From the NCBI RefSeq assembly GCF_003600685.1, contig NZ_CP032084.1, positions 1,302,001-1,366,000 on the forward strand: DNA of 64,000 nt, in the 5' to 3' direction. Source of the DNA: Achromobacter sp. B7 (GTDB taxonomy: Bacteria > Pseudomonadota > Gammaproteobacteria > Burkholderiales > Burkholderiaceae_B). Each line of letters starts with the position of its first letter. Position 1 is the stretch's first letter. Made by a program: the position numbers and the translations under genes. Shown here one piece after another: positions 1 to 9,103 of the stretch. A model generated the notes under the pieces. It had not been told where the DNA came from. It saw nothing but the letters and a program-made list of their open reading frames with translations, and searched no databases.

Positions 1-5
1 TTGTT

Positions 6-716
6 TTAGACGCCCAACAGTTCGTTGAGCGTGTCCTGTTTTTCTGAAAGTTCCGCGGCTTCGAAATGCTCGACGATCTGGCCGTGCTCCATCACATAGA
101 AGCGATCGGCCAAGGGCGCGGCGAAACGGAAATTCTGTTCCACCATGACGATGGTGTAGCCACGTTGCTTGAGCGTCGTGATCATGCGGGCCAGCGCCTG
201 CACGATGACAGGAGCCAGGCCTTCCGAGATCTCGTCCAGCAGCAGCAGGTTGGCGCCGGTGCGCAGGATGCGCGCCACCGCCAGCATCTGTTGTTCACCG
301 CCCGACAAGCGCGTGCCCGGCGAATTCCGGCGCTCTTGCAGGTTGGGGAACATGTCGTAGATTTCGGCCAGCGACATCCCCCCGCCCAGCGAGCCAACGA
401 CGGGCGGCAGCAGCAGGTTTTCTTCGCAGGACAGGCTGGCGAAAATTCCGCGTTCTTCCGGGCAGTAACCCACGCCCAGGTGCGCGATCTTGTAGGTCGG
501 CAGGTCGATGGCTTCGGTGCCGTGTATGCGCACCGAACCCTTGCGTGAGCCGGTCAGGCCCAGGATGGCCCGCAGCGTGGTCGTGCGGCCCGCGCCGTTG
601 CGGCCCAGCAGCGTGACGACTTCGCCTTGCCCCACGCGCATATCCACGCCGTGCAGGATATGCGATTCCCCGTACCAGGCTTGCAAGCCCGAGATTTCAA
701 GTGCCGGGGTGCTCAT
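6..716 (-). CDS. livF: Branched-chain amino acid ABC transporter ATPase LivF
   Basis: ATP-binding subunit of a branched-chain (or related) amino-acid importer, 236 aa, acting at the inner face of the inner membrane. The ABC signature LSGGEQQ, the Walker B segment NLLLLDE and the MVEQN switch region typical of LivF are present. The Walker A loop reads GRNGAGRTTT, so the usual catalytic lysine is Arg44 (codon CGC), which is unusual. The start ATG overlaps the livG stop by 4 bases (ATGA), so the two are translationally coupled. The permease and binding-protein partners are not next to it inside the window and may lie beyond the left edge. Family is clear; the exact substrate is inferred. Confidence 0.93.
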   Translation of the reverse strand: MSTPALEISGLQAWYGESHILHGVDMRVGQGEVVTLLGRNGAGRTTTLRAILGLTGSRKGSVRIHGTEAIDLPTYKIAHLGVGYCPEERGIFASLSCEENLLLPPVVGSLGGGMSLAEIYDMFPNLQERRNSPGTRLSGGEQQMLAVARILRTGANLLLLDEISEGLAPVIVQALARMITTLKQRGYTIVMVEQNFRFAAPLADRFYVMEHGQIVEHFEAAELSEKQDTLNELLGV

Positions 717-1486
717 GCGTGCGCTCCTTGGAGTTCGCCGTCGGTGGTGCCCATATAGGCTTGCATCACGGCGGGATGGCGCGAGACTTCGGCGTACGTG
801 CCTTCGGCCAGCACCGACCCGCGCGCCAACACGGTGATGGTGTTGGCGATGGAGGACACGACATTCATGTTGTGTTCCACCATCAGAATCGTGCGGCCGG
901 CGCTGACGCGTTTGATCAGTTGAGTGACGCGGTCGACGTCTTCGTGGCCCATGCCCTGCGTGGGTTCGTCCAACAGCATCAGCTCGGGTTCCATGGCCAG
1001 CGTGGTGGCGATTTCCAGCGCGCGCTTGCGGCCATACGGCAGGTTCACCGTGGTCTCGTCCGCGAAGGCGCCCAGGTCCACCTGTTCGAGCAGCGCGCGC
1101 GCCGGCTCGTTCAAGGACGCCAGCCGCTTATCGCTTTGCCAGAAGTGAAACGACAGCCCGGTCTTGCGCTGCAAGCCGATGCGCACGTTCTCCAGCACGG
1201 TCAGGTGGGGAAACACCGCCGATATCTGGAACGAACGGATCACACCGCGCCGGGCGATCTGCGCGGGGCGCTCGCCGGTGATGTCGATGCCGTTGAACTT
1301 GATGGTTCCCGACGTGGGGGATAAGAACTTGGTAAGCAGGTTGAAGCATGTCGTCTTGCCCGCGCCGTTAGGCCCGATCAAGGCATGAATCTGGCCTCGC
1401 TTGATACGCAAATCGACCCCATTGACCGCGACGAATCCGCGGAACTCCTTGGTGAGGCCTTTTGTCTCCAGGATTGTGTCATCCAT
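713..1486 (-). CDS. livG: Branched-chain amino acid ABC transporter ATPase LivG
   Basis: Second ATPase of the importer, 257 aa. It has a canonical Walker A (GPNGAGKT, residues 38-45), a LivG-type signature (LPYGRKRALEIA), Walker B (LMLLDEPTQG) and switch histidine (MVEHN). The start ATG gives MDDTILETKG, as expected for the family, whose fold begins directly with the ABC beta-strand. It is the first gene of the leftward livG-livF unit, with a 341-base gap upstream. LivG and LivF normally form the heterodimeric motor of a LivHM-type permease. Confidence 0.93.
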   Translation of the reverse strand: MDDTILETKGLTKEFRGFVAVNGVDLRIKRGQIHALIGPNGAGKTTCFNLLTKFLSPTSGTIKFNGIDITGERPAQIARRGVIRSFQISAVFPHLTVLENVRIGLQRKTGLSFHFWQSDKRLASLNEPARALLEQVDLGAFADETTVNLPYGRKRALEIATTLAMEPELMLLDEPTQGMGHEDVDRVTQLIKRVSAGRTILMVEHNMNVVSSIANTITVLARGSVLAEGTYAEVSRHPAVMQAYMGTTDGELQGAHA

Positions 1487-1827
1487 GTCCGCTGCACCAG
1501 CGTTGTATTTATATGGTCTCTGCCTGCCGTCATTGCGCCAAGCCCCCGAAGGGCGGAAATCCTATCGAACATCCTAAGGATCTTTCGTAGTTTTCCGATG
1601 AGTTGCCGGCGAGTATGCGGACCTCTTTATTAAAATTCCATGAGGGTTTTACATAGGTTTTGCAGTGCGGAAAGGGCAATTGTCGGCAGGCCGACAATAC
1701 ACGCCGCGCAAGGCGGGAAAACCCTTTTTACGACGCAATGCGTTGCAGCAAATTTGCTTTGATTGTTATCCACGCGTCATGCAATCGTGGGAAGGCGGCG
1801 CCCATGGCGGCACCGCCCGGCGCCGCA
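1487..1827. other. Intergenic region livG-nth
   Basis: This 341-base gap holds no convincing gene. It contains a perfect inverted repeat TTGTCGG-CAGG-CCGACAA at 1680-1697. A nested GC-rich hairpin just past the nth stop has outer arms GCGGCGCC at 1795-1802 and GGCGCCGC at 1819-1826, with inner arms GGCGG and CCGCC. That hairpin has no T-run, so termination there would be weak or Rho-dependent. The livG promoter should lie here on the minus strand, but no clean -35/-10 pair was found. Confidence 0.5.
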
Positions 1828-2463
1828 TCAGGCCGGCGTCTTTTGCTTGAATTCGCACAGGTCCGAAATACCGCATTGCGGGCATTTCGGCTTGCGCGCC
1901 ACGCAGATGTAGCGGCCGTGCAGAATCAACCAATGGTGCGCGTCCTGGATATATTCGCGCGGGATGAATTTGACGAGCTTTTCTTCAACTTCCAGCACGT
2001 TCTTTCCGGGCGCGATACCGGTGCGATTGGACACGCGGAAGATGTGCGTATCCACCGCCATCGTGGGCTGGCCGAACGCGGTGTTGAGCACCACGTTGGC
2101 CGTCTTGCGGCCCACGCCGGGCAGTGATTCCAGCGCCTCGCGCGTGGTGGGCACCTGGCCCCCGTGATGCTCCAGCAAGATCCGACAGGTGGCAATCGTG
2201 TTCTTGGCTTTGGTGCGATACAGGCCGATGGTCTTGATGTAGTCGGACAGGCCTTCTTCGCCCAGCGCCAACAAGGCTTGCGGCGTGCCGTATTGCGGAA
2301 AGAACTTGCGCGTGGCGATGTTCACCGACTTGTCGGTCGCTTGCGCCGACAACAGCACCGCAATCAACAATTGGAACGGCGTGTCGTATTCCAGTTCGGT
2401 GGTCGGGTTGGGGTTGGCCGCTTGCAGGCGGGCGAAGATCTCACGGCGTTTGGCTGCGTTCAT
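1828..2463 (-). CDS. nth: Endonuclease III
   Basis: Bifunctional DNA glycosylase/AP lyase that removes oxidised pyrimidines in base excision repair; 211 aa, the usual length. The helix-hairpin-helix [12 protein letters not shown] supplies the catalytic lysine (GRKTA), and the downstream VDTH supplies the catalytic aspartate. The C-terminus carries the 4Fe-4S cluster ligands with the classic C-x6-C-x2-C-x5-C spacing (first cysteine in CVARKPKC). The start ATG overlaps the rnfB stop by 4 bases, so the two are coupled. In enterobacteria nth is the last gene of the rsx/rnf operon, and here only rnfB remains of that arrangement. Confidence 0.97.
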   Translation of the reverse strand: MNAAKRREIFARLQAANPNPTTELEYDTPFQLLIAVLLSAQATDKSVNIATRKFFPQYGTPQALLALGEEGLSDYIKTIGLYRTKAKNTIATCRILLEHHGGQVPTTREALESLPGVGRKTANVVLNTAFGQPTMAVDTHIFRVSNRTGIAPGKNVLEVEEKLVKFIPREYIQDAHHWLILHGRYICVARKPKCPQCGISDLCEFKQKTPA

Positions 2464-3104
2464 GACTGCGTTGGATTGCGGCGGGCCCGGGCGCGGGCCA
2501 GCGCGGATTCAATGGCGGAGCGCTTGCGGTCCTGGCTTTGCGCGTCGTCCTCGGGGGCTGGCTGCGCGCTGGCGGCGGCGGGCGCTTCCGGCGCCATCAG
2601 CCGCGCGTTATCAGCGGCCAGGCGCTCGGCGCGCGCCAGATGGCTGCGATGCCGTTGGCGGCTGATGTCGGCGTCCGCATTCGTCCATGCGCGGCCGGCG
2701 GGCACCATCTGAATGCAGTCCACCGGGCAAGGCGCCACGCACAGGTCGCAGCCGGTGCACCAATCGGCCAGCACGGTGTGCATGTGCTTGTTGGCGCCCA
2801 CGATGGCATCCACGGGACAGGCCTGGATGCACAGCGTACAGCCGATGCAGTGCGACTCGTCGATGCGCGCGACCAGCAACGGGCCGGGTTCGCCGCGCTC
2901 AAGGTCCAGCGGCAGGGCAGGGGTTTGCAGCAGTTCGGACAGCGCGGCAATGCCGTCGTCGCCGCCCGGCGGGCAGCGGTTGATGGGCGCCGAGCCTTGC
3001 GCGATGGCGTCGGCGTAGGGCCGGCAGCCGTCGTAGCCGCACTTGGTGCATTGCGTCTGCGGCAATAAGGCGTCGATGCGGTCGGCAAGTGAACGACAGG
3101 ACAT
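2460..3104 (-). CDS. rnfB: RnfB/RsxB-type ferredoxin subunit
   Basis: Iron-sulfur protein of the Rnf/Rsx electron-transport family, 214 aa. The N-terminal Fe-S domain reads CTKCGYDGC, followed by a distant Cys in NRCPPGG. Two ferredoxin-type 4Fe-4S motifs follow ([12 protein letters not shown] and [12 protein letters not shown]). The N-terminal membrane helix of full RnfB is absent; the protein starts directly with the Fe-S domain. No other rnf/rsx gene is in the window. It is coupled to nth by a 4-base overlap, so a role in supplying electrons or assembling the cluster for Nth, or as a free-standing soluble electron carrier, is an inference. Confidence 0.85.
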   Translation of the reverse strand: MSCRSLADRIDALLPQTQCTKCGYDGCRPYADAIAQGSAPINRCPPGGDDGIAALSELLQTPALPLDLERGEPGPLLVARIDESHCIGCTLCIQACPVDAIVGANKHMHTVLADWCTGCDLCVAPCPVDCIQMVPAGRAWTNADADISRQRHRSHLARAERLAADNARLMAPEAPAAASAQPAPEDDAQSQDRKRSAIESALARARARRNPTQS

Positions 3105-3112
3105 GTAAGGCC

Positions 3113-3142
3113 AATAAAAGAAAAAGGGGCCACTCGGGCCCC
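3113..3142 (-). terminator. Rho-independent terminator of phaZ
   Basis: On the minus strand GGGGCC, a 5-base loop and GGCCCC are followed by TTTTTCTTTT. It lies downstream of phaZ and just upstream of rnfB. A second GC palindrome (around 3169-3187) precedes it. Confidence 0.75.
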
Positions 3143-3216
3143 GTGGAATACGGATCAGGCTTGAGAAGGCGCGGGCCAGGCCCGCGCGTCAGTTGCAGGA
3201 CGGCGCCTTGCCGTCG

Positions 3217-4443
3217 TCAAGCCGATTGCCGGATGAACTCGGCAATTTTAGGACAGATCATTTCGCGCCAGCGGCGGCCCGAGAAAATGCCGTAATGGCC
3301 GCAATTGGGCGCCGTGTAATGCGACTTGCGCTCGGCCGGAATGTTCTTGCACAGCTTAATGGCGGCGCGCGTCTGGCCCTGGCCCGAAATATCGTCAAGC
3401 TCGCCTTCGATGGTGAACAGGGCAACCTTTTTGATATCGGCGGGGCGCACGGTCTGGCCGTCCACTTCCCAGGTGCCGCTGGGCAAGGCGAAGTCCTGGA
3501 ACACCATCTTGATCGTGTCCAGGTAGAACTCGGCCGGCATGTCCAGCACGGCGTTGTATTCGTCGTAGAAGCGGCGATGCGCTTCGGCGTCGCTGTCATC
3601 GCCACGCAGCAGGTCCAGGTAGAACTCGTAGTGCGACTTCATGTGGCGATCGGGGTTCATGGCCATGAACCCGGCGTGCTGCAGGAAGCCGGGGTAGACC
3701 TTGCGGCCGGCCCCCGGATAGCGCGGCGGCACCGGGTGGATCACCTGGTTTTCAAACCACGAATACGGCTTGGTGGTGGCCAGGCGATTGACCTGCGTGG
3801 GCGACTGGCGCGGGTCGATGGGGCCGCCCATCATCACCATGCTGCGCGGCTGGCAGGGGTCGTTGGCGGTGGCCATCAGCGACACGGCGGCCAGCACCGG
3901 CACGGTGGGTTGGCAAACCGAAATCACGTGCACGTCGGGACCCAGATGGCGGATGAAATCCTGCACATAGCGGACGTAGTCGTTCAAATGGAACGGCCCG
4001 GCGGACAGCGGCACCATGCGGGCGTCGACCCAATCCGTCACGTAGACGTCATGGCCGGGCAGCAGGGCGCGCACGGTGTCGCGCAGCAAGGTGGCGTGGT
4101 GGCCGGACAGCGGCGCCACCAGCAGCACTTTGGGGTCGTCCTTGCCGGCGCCGCGCACGTCGCGGTGAAAGTGCACCAGGCGGCAAAAGGGCTTGTCCAG
4201 CGCAACGGTTTCGGTCACGCGGACCGATTTGCCGTTGATGTCGGTGGCGGGCAGATTCCAGGCGGGCTTCTGGTATTCCTTGCCGATACGCGTCATCAGC
4301 TCATACCCGGCGGCCATTTGGCGGGAAATCGGGGTGTAAGCGAGGGGGCTGTAGGGGCTGGAGAACAGCTGAGAACCGGCATCCGTGAATGCAGCGAACG
4401 GAGTCAGGAAGGCGCGCTGCATTTCGTGCAATTGGTACAGCAT
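3217..4443 (-). CDS. phaZ: Intracellular polyhydroxybutyrate depolymerase
   Basis: Alpha/beta hydrolase that mobilises stored polyhydroxyalkanoate granules in the cytoplasm; 408 aa. There is no signal peptide, which fits the intracellular class. The nucleophile elbow reads VCQPTVP, so a cysteine replaces the serine of lipase boxes, as in PhaZ1 of Ralstonia-type bacteria. The C-terminal NCGHYGIFSGRRW contains the likely catalytic histidine. It stands alone, with its own terminator downstream and a 212-base AT-richer gap upstream that should carry its promoter. Assignment is strong at the family level. Confidence 0.92.
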   Translation of the reverse strand: MLYQLHEMQRAFLTPFAAFTDAGSQLFSSPYSPLAYTPISRQMAAGYELMTRIGKEYQKPAWNLPATDINGKSVRVTETVALDKPFCRLVHFHRDVRGAGKDDPKVLLVAPLSGHHATLLRDTVRALLPGHDVYVTDWVDARMVPLSAGPFHLNDYVRYVQDFIRHLGPDVHVISVCQPTVPVLAAVSLMATANDPCQPRSMVMMGGPIDPRQSPTQVNRLATTKPYSWFENQVIHPVPPRYPGAGRKVYPGFLQHAGFMAMNPDRHMKSHYEFYLDLLRGDDSDAEAHRRFYDEYNAVLDMPAEFYLDTIKMVFQDFALPSGTWEVDGQTVRPADIKKVALFTIEGELDDISGQGQTRAAIKLCKNIPAERKSHYTAPNCGHYGIFSGRRWREMICPKIAEFIRQSA

Positions 4444-4655
4444 TTGGGTGATGTCCTTCTGGGTCGTGCGTGTGCCCCGATTATTGCGCCGAGGACTAAA
4501 GATATATCCAATCAGCCTAAAGAAACTGCCGCAAGAACCGGGAATATGTTGCTAAAAAGAGACCCGTCATCCCATTAAGCACCAGTTTAGGGCGTTTTAC
4601 CGCCTTGCACAGAGACCAAACGGAGGATTTATGCACTACGCCAGGCAGTGCGGGA

Positions 4656-5456
4656 TCACCAGTAATTTTCCACCGCCAGGTTGCCGGGAATACCCCGGCG
4701 GCCTGGTTTGAAACCGCGTTCGCCCAGCAGCTTGCGGGCGTCCGCCAGCATGTCGGGGTTACCGCAAAGCATGATCTTGGCCTGCTCCGGATCCAGGGGC
4801 AGCCCGGCCAATTGCTCCAGCCGGCCATCGGCGATAAGCGTGGTCAGGCGTTCTTGCGGCATGCCGGGCAAGGCTTCCCGCGTGGCAATGGGCAGGTAGA
4901 CAAGCTTTTGCGGGTCAGCCGCGAACAGGTCAGCCAGTTCGGGGCGATTGCGTGATGATTCGATCTCTTCGCGGTAAGCAAGTTCCGCAACGGTGCGCAC
5001 GCCGTGCACCAGGACGATGCGGCGGTAGGCGCGCCAGGTGGCCGGATCGCGCAACAAAGACAGGTAGGCGGACAGCCCCGTGCCGGAGGCCAGCAGCCAA
5101 AGGTCGCCGCCGGGCGCAAAGCGCTCAAGGGTCAGGAAGCCGTAGGGCGTTTTTTCAACGTAGAGCGCGTCGCCGGGACGCAATTGCGCCATGCGCGGGC
5201 TGAACAGGCCGTCGGGCACAACGATGGAATAGAACTCCAGCCCGGACTCCTGGGGGGCGGAAACCATGGAATACGCGCGCCACAGGGTGGGCGGACCATG
5301 GGGATCGTCGGCGCCGGGCAAACCGACACGGGCAAATTGGCCCGGCACGAACGTATACGCGTCATCGCGCGTTACGCGCAAAGAGAACAGCTTGTCGGGC
5401 ACCCAGGTGTGGACATGGGTTACGGTCTGGCGCGTGTATTTGGAGTCGTCGGTCAT
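4656..5456 (-). CDS. fpr: Ferredoxin-NADP reductase
   Basis: FAD-dependent oxidoreductase passing electrons between NADPH and ferredoxin/flavodoxin; 266 aa. An FAD-binding [11 protein letters not shown] segment lies in the first half, and the NADP-binding [14 protein letters not shown] in the middle. The C-terminus ends VENYW with an aromatic residue, typical of the bacterial subclass. It lies 49 bases downstream of fdxA on the same strand, so reductase and ferredoxin are probably co-transcribed and act as partners. Confidence 0.93.
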   Translation of the reverse strand: MTDDSKYTRQTVTHVHTWVPDKLFSLRVTRDDAYTFVPGQFARVGLPGADDPHGPPTLWRAYSMVSAPQESGLEFYSIVVPDGLFSPRMAQLRPGDALYVEKTPYGFLTLERFAPGGDLWLLASGTGLSAYLSLLRDPATWRAYRRIVLVHGVRTVAELAYREEIESSRNRPELADLFAADPQKLVYLPIATREALPGMPQERLTTLIADGRLEQLAGLPLDPEQAKIMLCGNPDMLADARKLLGERGFKPGRRGIPGNLAVENYW

Positions 5457-5505
5457 CGAGGCATCGCACGAGGCCGGCTGCCCAGGGGGCGCCGGCCGTC
5501 GCGGA

Positions 5506-5829
5506 TTATTTTTCCAGGTATTGCAGCTTGTCCTGCTTGCCGTTCCAGTCGTCGGCGTCCGGCAGGGGCTTCTTGGCGCGGCTGATGCTGGCGAACTCGG
5601 GGGAAAGTTCGGCGTTCAGCGCGATGAAATTCAGTTGGTCCTGCGGTACGTCTTCTTCGGCGTAGATCGCGTTGGCCGGGCATTCCGGAATGCAGACGGC
5701 GCAGTCGATGCATTCGTCCGGGTCGATCACGAGGAAGTTCGGACCCTCACGAAAACAGTCCACCGGGCACACATCAACGCAATCGGTGTACTTGCACTTA
5801 ATACAGTTTTCGGTGACAACGTGGGTCAT
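5506..5829 (-). CDS. fdxA: 7Fe ferredoxin FdxA
   Basis: Small soluble electron carrier, 107 aa, of the FdxA class with one 3Fe-4S and one 4Fe-4S cluster. The N-terminal cluster region reads [17 protein letters not shown] and the second [12 protein letters not shown], matching the seven-iron pattern. It is the promoter-proximal gene of the fdxA-fpr unit and is divergent from pncB across a 156-base gap. Confidence 0.96.
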   Translation of the reverse strand: MTHVVTENCIKCKYTDCVDVCPVDCFREGPNFLVIDPDECIDCAVCIPECPANAIYAEEDVPQDQLNFIALNAELSPEFASISRAKKPLPDADDWNGKQDKLQYLEK

Positions 5830-5985
5830 TCAGGAACTCCGGGATCGGCGGCTTTTGTGTCTTGTTGGGCGGATTTTACCCAATGCGCGCCGGATGTGCC
5901 GGTAATACCCGTATTGACATCGTGGCCCATGGCCCTGAACGCCGGGTTCTCTATGCTATGGTGTCGCGAAACGATACGCGCAACC

Positions 5986-7161
5986 ATGATAATCACTTCG
6001 CTGCTCGACACCGATCTGTATAAATTCAGCATGATGCAGGTGGTACTGCATCAGTTTCCCGCTGCACAGGTCGAGTACCGTTACAAGTGCCGCACCGCCG
6101 GGGCCGACCTGCGCCCCTATCTGGATGAAATCCGCGAAGAAGTGCACCAGCTGTGCCAGCTGCGCTTCACCCAGGACGAACTGGATTATCTGGGCGGCTT
6201 GCGTTTCATCAAAAGTGACTTTGTCGACTTCCTCGGCTTGTTCCACCTGCCCGAGCGCTGCATCCACATCAGCGAAGGCGACGCGCCCGGCGAGATCTCC
6301 ATCGAAGTGAAAGGCCCGTGGCTGCACACGATCCTGTTCGAGATCCCCGTGCTGGCCATCGTCAACGAGGTCTATTTCCGCAACACGCGCAAGAATCCCG
6401 ATTGGGAAGAAGGGCGTCAGCGCTTGCAGTCCAAGATGCACCTGGTGCTGGACGACCCCGCGCTGGCGGATTTCCGCGTGGCCGAGTACGGCACGCGCCG
6501 CCGCTTCTCGAAGGTCTGGCACCAGGAAGTGGTGTCCACCATGAAGGCCCAGATGGGCGAGCACTTCGCCGGCACCAGCAACGTGCTGTTGGCCAAGCAG
6601 CATGAAGTGCTGCCGCTGGGCACGATGGGCCACGAATACCTGCAAGCCTGCCAGGCGCTGGGCCCGCGCCTGCGCGATTCGCAAGTGTTTGCGCTGGAAG
6701 TCTGGGCCAAGGAATATCGCGGCGACCTGGGTATTGCGCTGTCGGACGTCTACGGCATGGACGCGTTCCTGCGTGACTTCGACATGTACTTCTGCAAGCT
6801 GTTCGACGGCGCCCGCCACGATTCCGGCGATCCTTTCGTCTGGGGCGAACGCCTGCTGGAGCACTACCGCAAGAACCGTGTGGACCCGCGCGCCAAGACC
6901 CTGGTGTTCTCGGATTCGCTGACCTTCCCACGCGCCATCGAACTGGCGCGCCAGTTTGCCGGCCGCTGCAAGGTGTCGTTTGGCATTGGCACCAACCTGA
7001 CCAACGACCTGGGCCACGAGCCTTTGCAGATCGTCATGAAGATGGTCCGCTGCAACGGCCAGCCGGTGGCCAAGGTGTCGGACGCGCCCGAAAAAACCAT
7101 GTGTGACGATCCCGCCTACCTGGCCTATTTGCGCCAGGTGTTCCAGCTGCCTCCCGCCTGA
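5986..7161 (+). CDS. pncB: Nicotinate phosphoribosyltransferase
   Basis: Converts nicotinate and PRPP to nicotinate mononucleotide in the NAD salvage pathway; 391 aa, normal for PncB. The reading frame stays open far upstream, but the ATG at 5986 gives [16 protein letters not shown], the conserved family N-terminus, so this start is chosen. The loop [14 protein letters not shown] contains the region of the histidine phosphorylated during catalysis, and [12 protein letters not shown] and GIGTNLTND are further conserved motifs. It is divergent from fdxA. Confidence 0.96.
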   Translation: MIITSLLDTDLYKFSMMQVVLHQFPAAQVEYRYKCRTAGADLRPYLDEIREEVHQLCQLRFTQDELDYLGGLRFIKSDFVDFLGLFHLPERCIHISEGDAPGEISIEVKGPWLHTILFEIPVLAIVNEVYFRNTRKNPDWEEGRQRLQSKMHLVLDDPALADFRVAEYGTRRRFSKVWHQEVVSTMKAQMGEHFAGTSNVLLAKQHEVLPLGTMGHEYLQACQALGPRLRDSQVFALEVWAKEYRGDLGIALSDVYGMDAFLRDFDMYFCKLFDGARHDSGDPFVWGERLLEHYRKNRVDPRAKTLVFSDSLTFPRAIELARQFAGRCKVSFGIGTNLTNDLGHEPLQIVMKMVRCNGQPVAKVSDAPEKTMCDDPAYLAYLRQVFQLPPA

Positions 7162-7232
7162 AAGCGGCTCGGGGTAAATTGCTGGTTTCTTGTTTTGATC
7201 CAACCCACCACTCGAATCCAAGGGGAATATTC

Positions 7233-7583
7233 ATGAGCAGCATCAAGCGCTTTCACGTAGCCAAGCGCCTGTCGGACATGGCCGTGTACAACGGTGTCGC
7301 GTACCTGGCCGGCCAGGTGCCGGACGACGCCAAGCTGGACATCACCGGCCAGACCGAACAAGTGCTGGCCACGATCGATCGCCTGCTGGCTGAAGCCGGC
7401 ACCGACAAGACCAAGATCCTGATGGCCCAGATCTACGTGGCCAACATCAAGGAATTCGATGGCATGAACAAGGCCTGGGACGCTTGGGTTGCCGACGGCA
7501 ATTCGCCCCCGCGCGCCACGGTCGAAGCCCGCCTGGCCAATCCCGACTTCAAGGTCGAGATCATCGTGACGGCCGCTATCTAA
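7233..7583 (+). CDS. RidA family protein
   Basis: Small trimeric protein of the RidA/YjgF/UK114 family, 116 aa. Family members hydrolyse reactive enamine/imine intermediates made by PLP enzymes such as threonine dehydratase. The signature PPRATVEARLANPDFKVEI near the C-terminus contains the arginine that binds the substrate carboxylate. The ATG at 7233 has AAGGGGAA upstream and gives MSSIKRFHVAKR. It lies 71 bases after pncB and is followed by a strong terminator. Whether it is true RidA or another Rid subgroup cannot be settled by eye. Confidence 0.88.
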   Translation: MSSIKRFHVAKRLSDMAVYNGVAYLAGQVPDDAKLDITGQTEQVLATIDRLLAEAGTDKTKILMAQIYVANIKEFDGMNKAWDAWVADGNSPPRATVEARLANPDFKVEIIVTAAI

Positions 7584-7614
7584 GCGATCTAGGCGACATC
7601 CGTCCGCCAGCAAG

Positions 7615-7643
7615 AGCCCTTCGGCATGCCGAAGGGCTTTTTT
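7615..7643 (+). terminator. Rho-independent terminator
   Basis: An 11-bp perfect stem (AGCCCTTCGGC / GCCGAAGGGCT) with a 2-base apex is followed by TTTTTT. It ends the RidA gene transcript. Confidence 0.9.
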
Positions 7644-7659
7644 ATGTGCGCCGCTGCCC

Positions 7660-8169
7660 TCAGCCGCCCGTCAAAACCAGCGCCGCAAGCAGCCCGCCCA
7701 GTTCCTCGCAGCGGTCAAGATCCGCCTGGGGTACGACCTTGTCCGCCAGGATTTGCTGCGCCGACTGCGCGCCCAGGTTGACGATCAGCGCGGGCGCCAC
7801 CGGCTTGAGCCGCCAGCCCGTGCAGATGCGGTCGACCTGCCGCGCCGCGCCCGTGCCGTCGCTGCCCGCACTGATCGCGCACGCGTAGGGCCGGCCCTGG
7901 ATGCGGTCCAGCACCGCGTAGTAGTTGCGGTCAAAGCACTCTTTCATTTCGCCGCTGAGACTGGCCAGGTTTTCGGGCGCACAGAACAAAAAGCCATGGC
8001 TGGCCAGGATGACGTCGGCGTCAACGTCGGCCGCGCGCCGCATTTCAATGTGCAGTTCGCCCGCCTGGTCCAGCTGCGTGGCCGCCGCCGCTGCGCCACG
8101 CGCTGCCGCTTCGGCCATCTGCCGTGCGGCGCCGGTGCGCGAGTGCCAGGCGATCAGCAGCTGTTTCAT
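7660..8169 (-). CDS. Flavodoxin/NADPH-dependent FMN reductase-like protein
   Basis: 169-aa protein with a flavodoxin-like fold. The N-terminus MKQLLIAWHSRTGAARQMAEA matches the FMN phosphate-binding loop (SxTGxxxxMA). A later HGFLFCAPENLASLSGEMKECFDR matches the flavin-ring-binding loop of the FMN reductase/flavodoxin family. The ATG start overlaps the mtfA stop (ATGA at 8166-8169), so it is translationally coupled to mtfA. The substrate is unknown; a role as quinone or flavin reductase is an inference. Confidence 0.75.
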   Translation of the reverse strand: MKQLLIAWHSRTGAARQMAEAAARGAAAAATQLDQAGELHIEMRRAADVDADVILASHGFLFCAPENLASLSGEMKECFDRNYYAVLDRIQGRPYACAISAGSDGTGAARQVDRICTGWRLKPVAPALIVNLGAQSAQQILADKVVPQADLDRCEELGGLLAALVLTGG

Positions 8170-8999
8170 GCGTAGCGCCCCAGCGTGTCCTGCCGGTAAT
8201 ACGCCCGCAGCAGCGCGTGCCATTCGGGTAGCGCCTGATGCAAGGGGGCGGGGTCGACAAAGAAATGTTCGGAGCTGACGGCGAAGAATTCGGCCTCGTC
8301 GGTGGCCGCGTAGGGGTCCAGCGGCAGCTGGCCGTACCAGGCGTCCGCCTCTTCGCTTTCCGGGTCCACGTCGGGCGGGATGGCGGCTTCGACGGCTTCC
8401 AGCGCGGCAATGAAGCGGTCCAGGCTGTCGTCCAGCACGCGGCGCCACACCTGCGGTTTCAGGTCGGGGTGCGCGGACAGCGCCGGCATGCCGTCAGCCA
8501 TGCCCGAACGCAAGTCCAGCTTGTGGGCGAATTCGTGGATGATGACGTTGAAGCCGCCGTCAGAAAACTGCGTGTCTTCCCAGGACAGCACCAGCGGGCC
8601 GCCTTCCCAGGCTTCGCCCGCGGCGTCTTCGATGAATTCGTGCACCACGCCGTCTTCATCCTGGCGCGTGCGCGGGATACGGAAGCTGGCCGGATACACG
8701 ATGATTTCGTCCCAGCCTTCGTACAGCTCGGGCGACAGGTTCAGGATGGGCAGGCTGGCTTGCGCCGCGATCGACAGGCGCATGAAGTCCGAGACCTCCA
8801 GGCCCTGCGCGCCGTTGATGGTTTTACTGGCCAGCAGCCAGGCGGACCGCGCCAGCAATTGCGCGGTCTCGTCGGCGTTCAATGCCGCCAGGAACGGGTA
8901 GGCATCCAGCACCTGCCGCCACAGCTGCGGCGCGATGCGGGCTTGCATTTCGGCCACTTCCGAGGGGCGGGCGCCCCGGCCCTTGAGCCAGCGCAACAT
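8166..8999 (-). CDS. mtfA: MtfA zinc peptidase
   Basis: Zinc-dependent peptidase of the MtfA (Mlc titration factor A) family, 277 aa. The metal motif HEFAH (HExxH) follows DGGFNVI near the middle; the downstream acidic stretch AEFFAVSSEHFF provides the third ligand region. In E. coli MtfA binds the glucose repressor Mlc and relieves ptsG repression; that partner is not in the window. The ATG at 8999 is preferred over an upstream in-frame ATG because it has AAGGAACC upstream and gives MLRWLKGRG. It is divergent from relA. Confidence 0.88.
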   Translation of the reverse strand: MLRWLKGRGARPSEVAEMQARIAPQLWRQVLDAYPFLAALNADETAQLLARSAWLLASKTINGAQGLEVSDFMRLSIAAQASLPILNLSPELYEGWDEIIVYPASFRIPRTRQDEDGVVHEFIEDAAGEAWEGGPLVLSWEDTQFSDGGFNVIIHEFAHKLDLRSGMADGMPALSAHPDLKPQVWRRVLDDSLDRFIAALEAVEAAIPPDVDPESEEADAWYGQLPLDPYAATDEAEFFAVSSEHFFVDPAPLHQALPEWHALLRAYYRQDTLGRYA

Positions 9000-9103
9000 A
9001 AGCTTTGGTTCCTTGTATATGCCGGATATGGCAGGGGATTCAGCACGATCAAACGCTAGTGTAGAGTGTCGGGATATCAACCAACCCGTGCATTGCGCCA
9101 GTC

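Noticed and set aside
3193..4578. A 461-codon open frame opposite phaZ
   Set aside because: His/Gly/Val-rich composition and no domain; phaZ is clearly the coding strand.
5914..5962. pncB promoter using TTGACA at 5914-5919
   Set aside because: No -10 hexamer is found at an acceptable distance.
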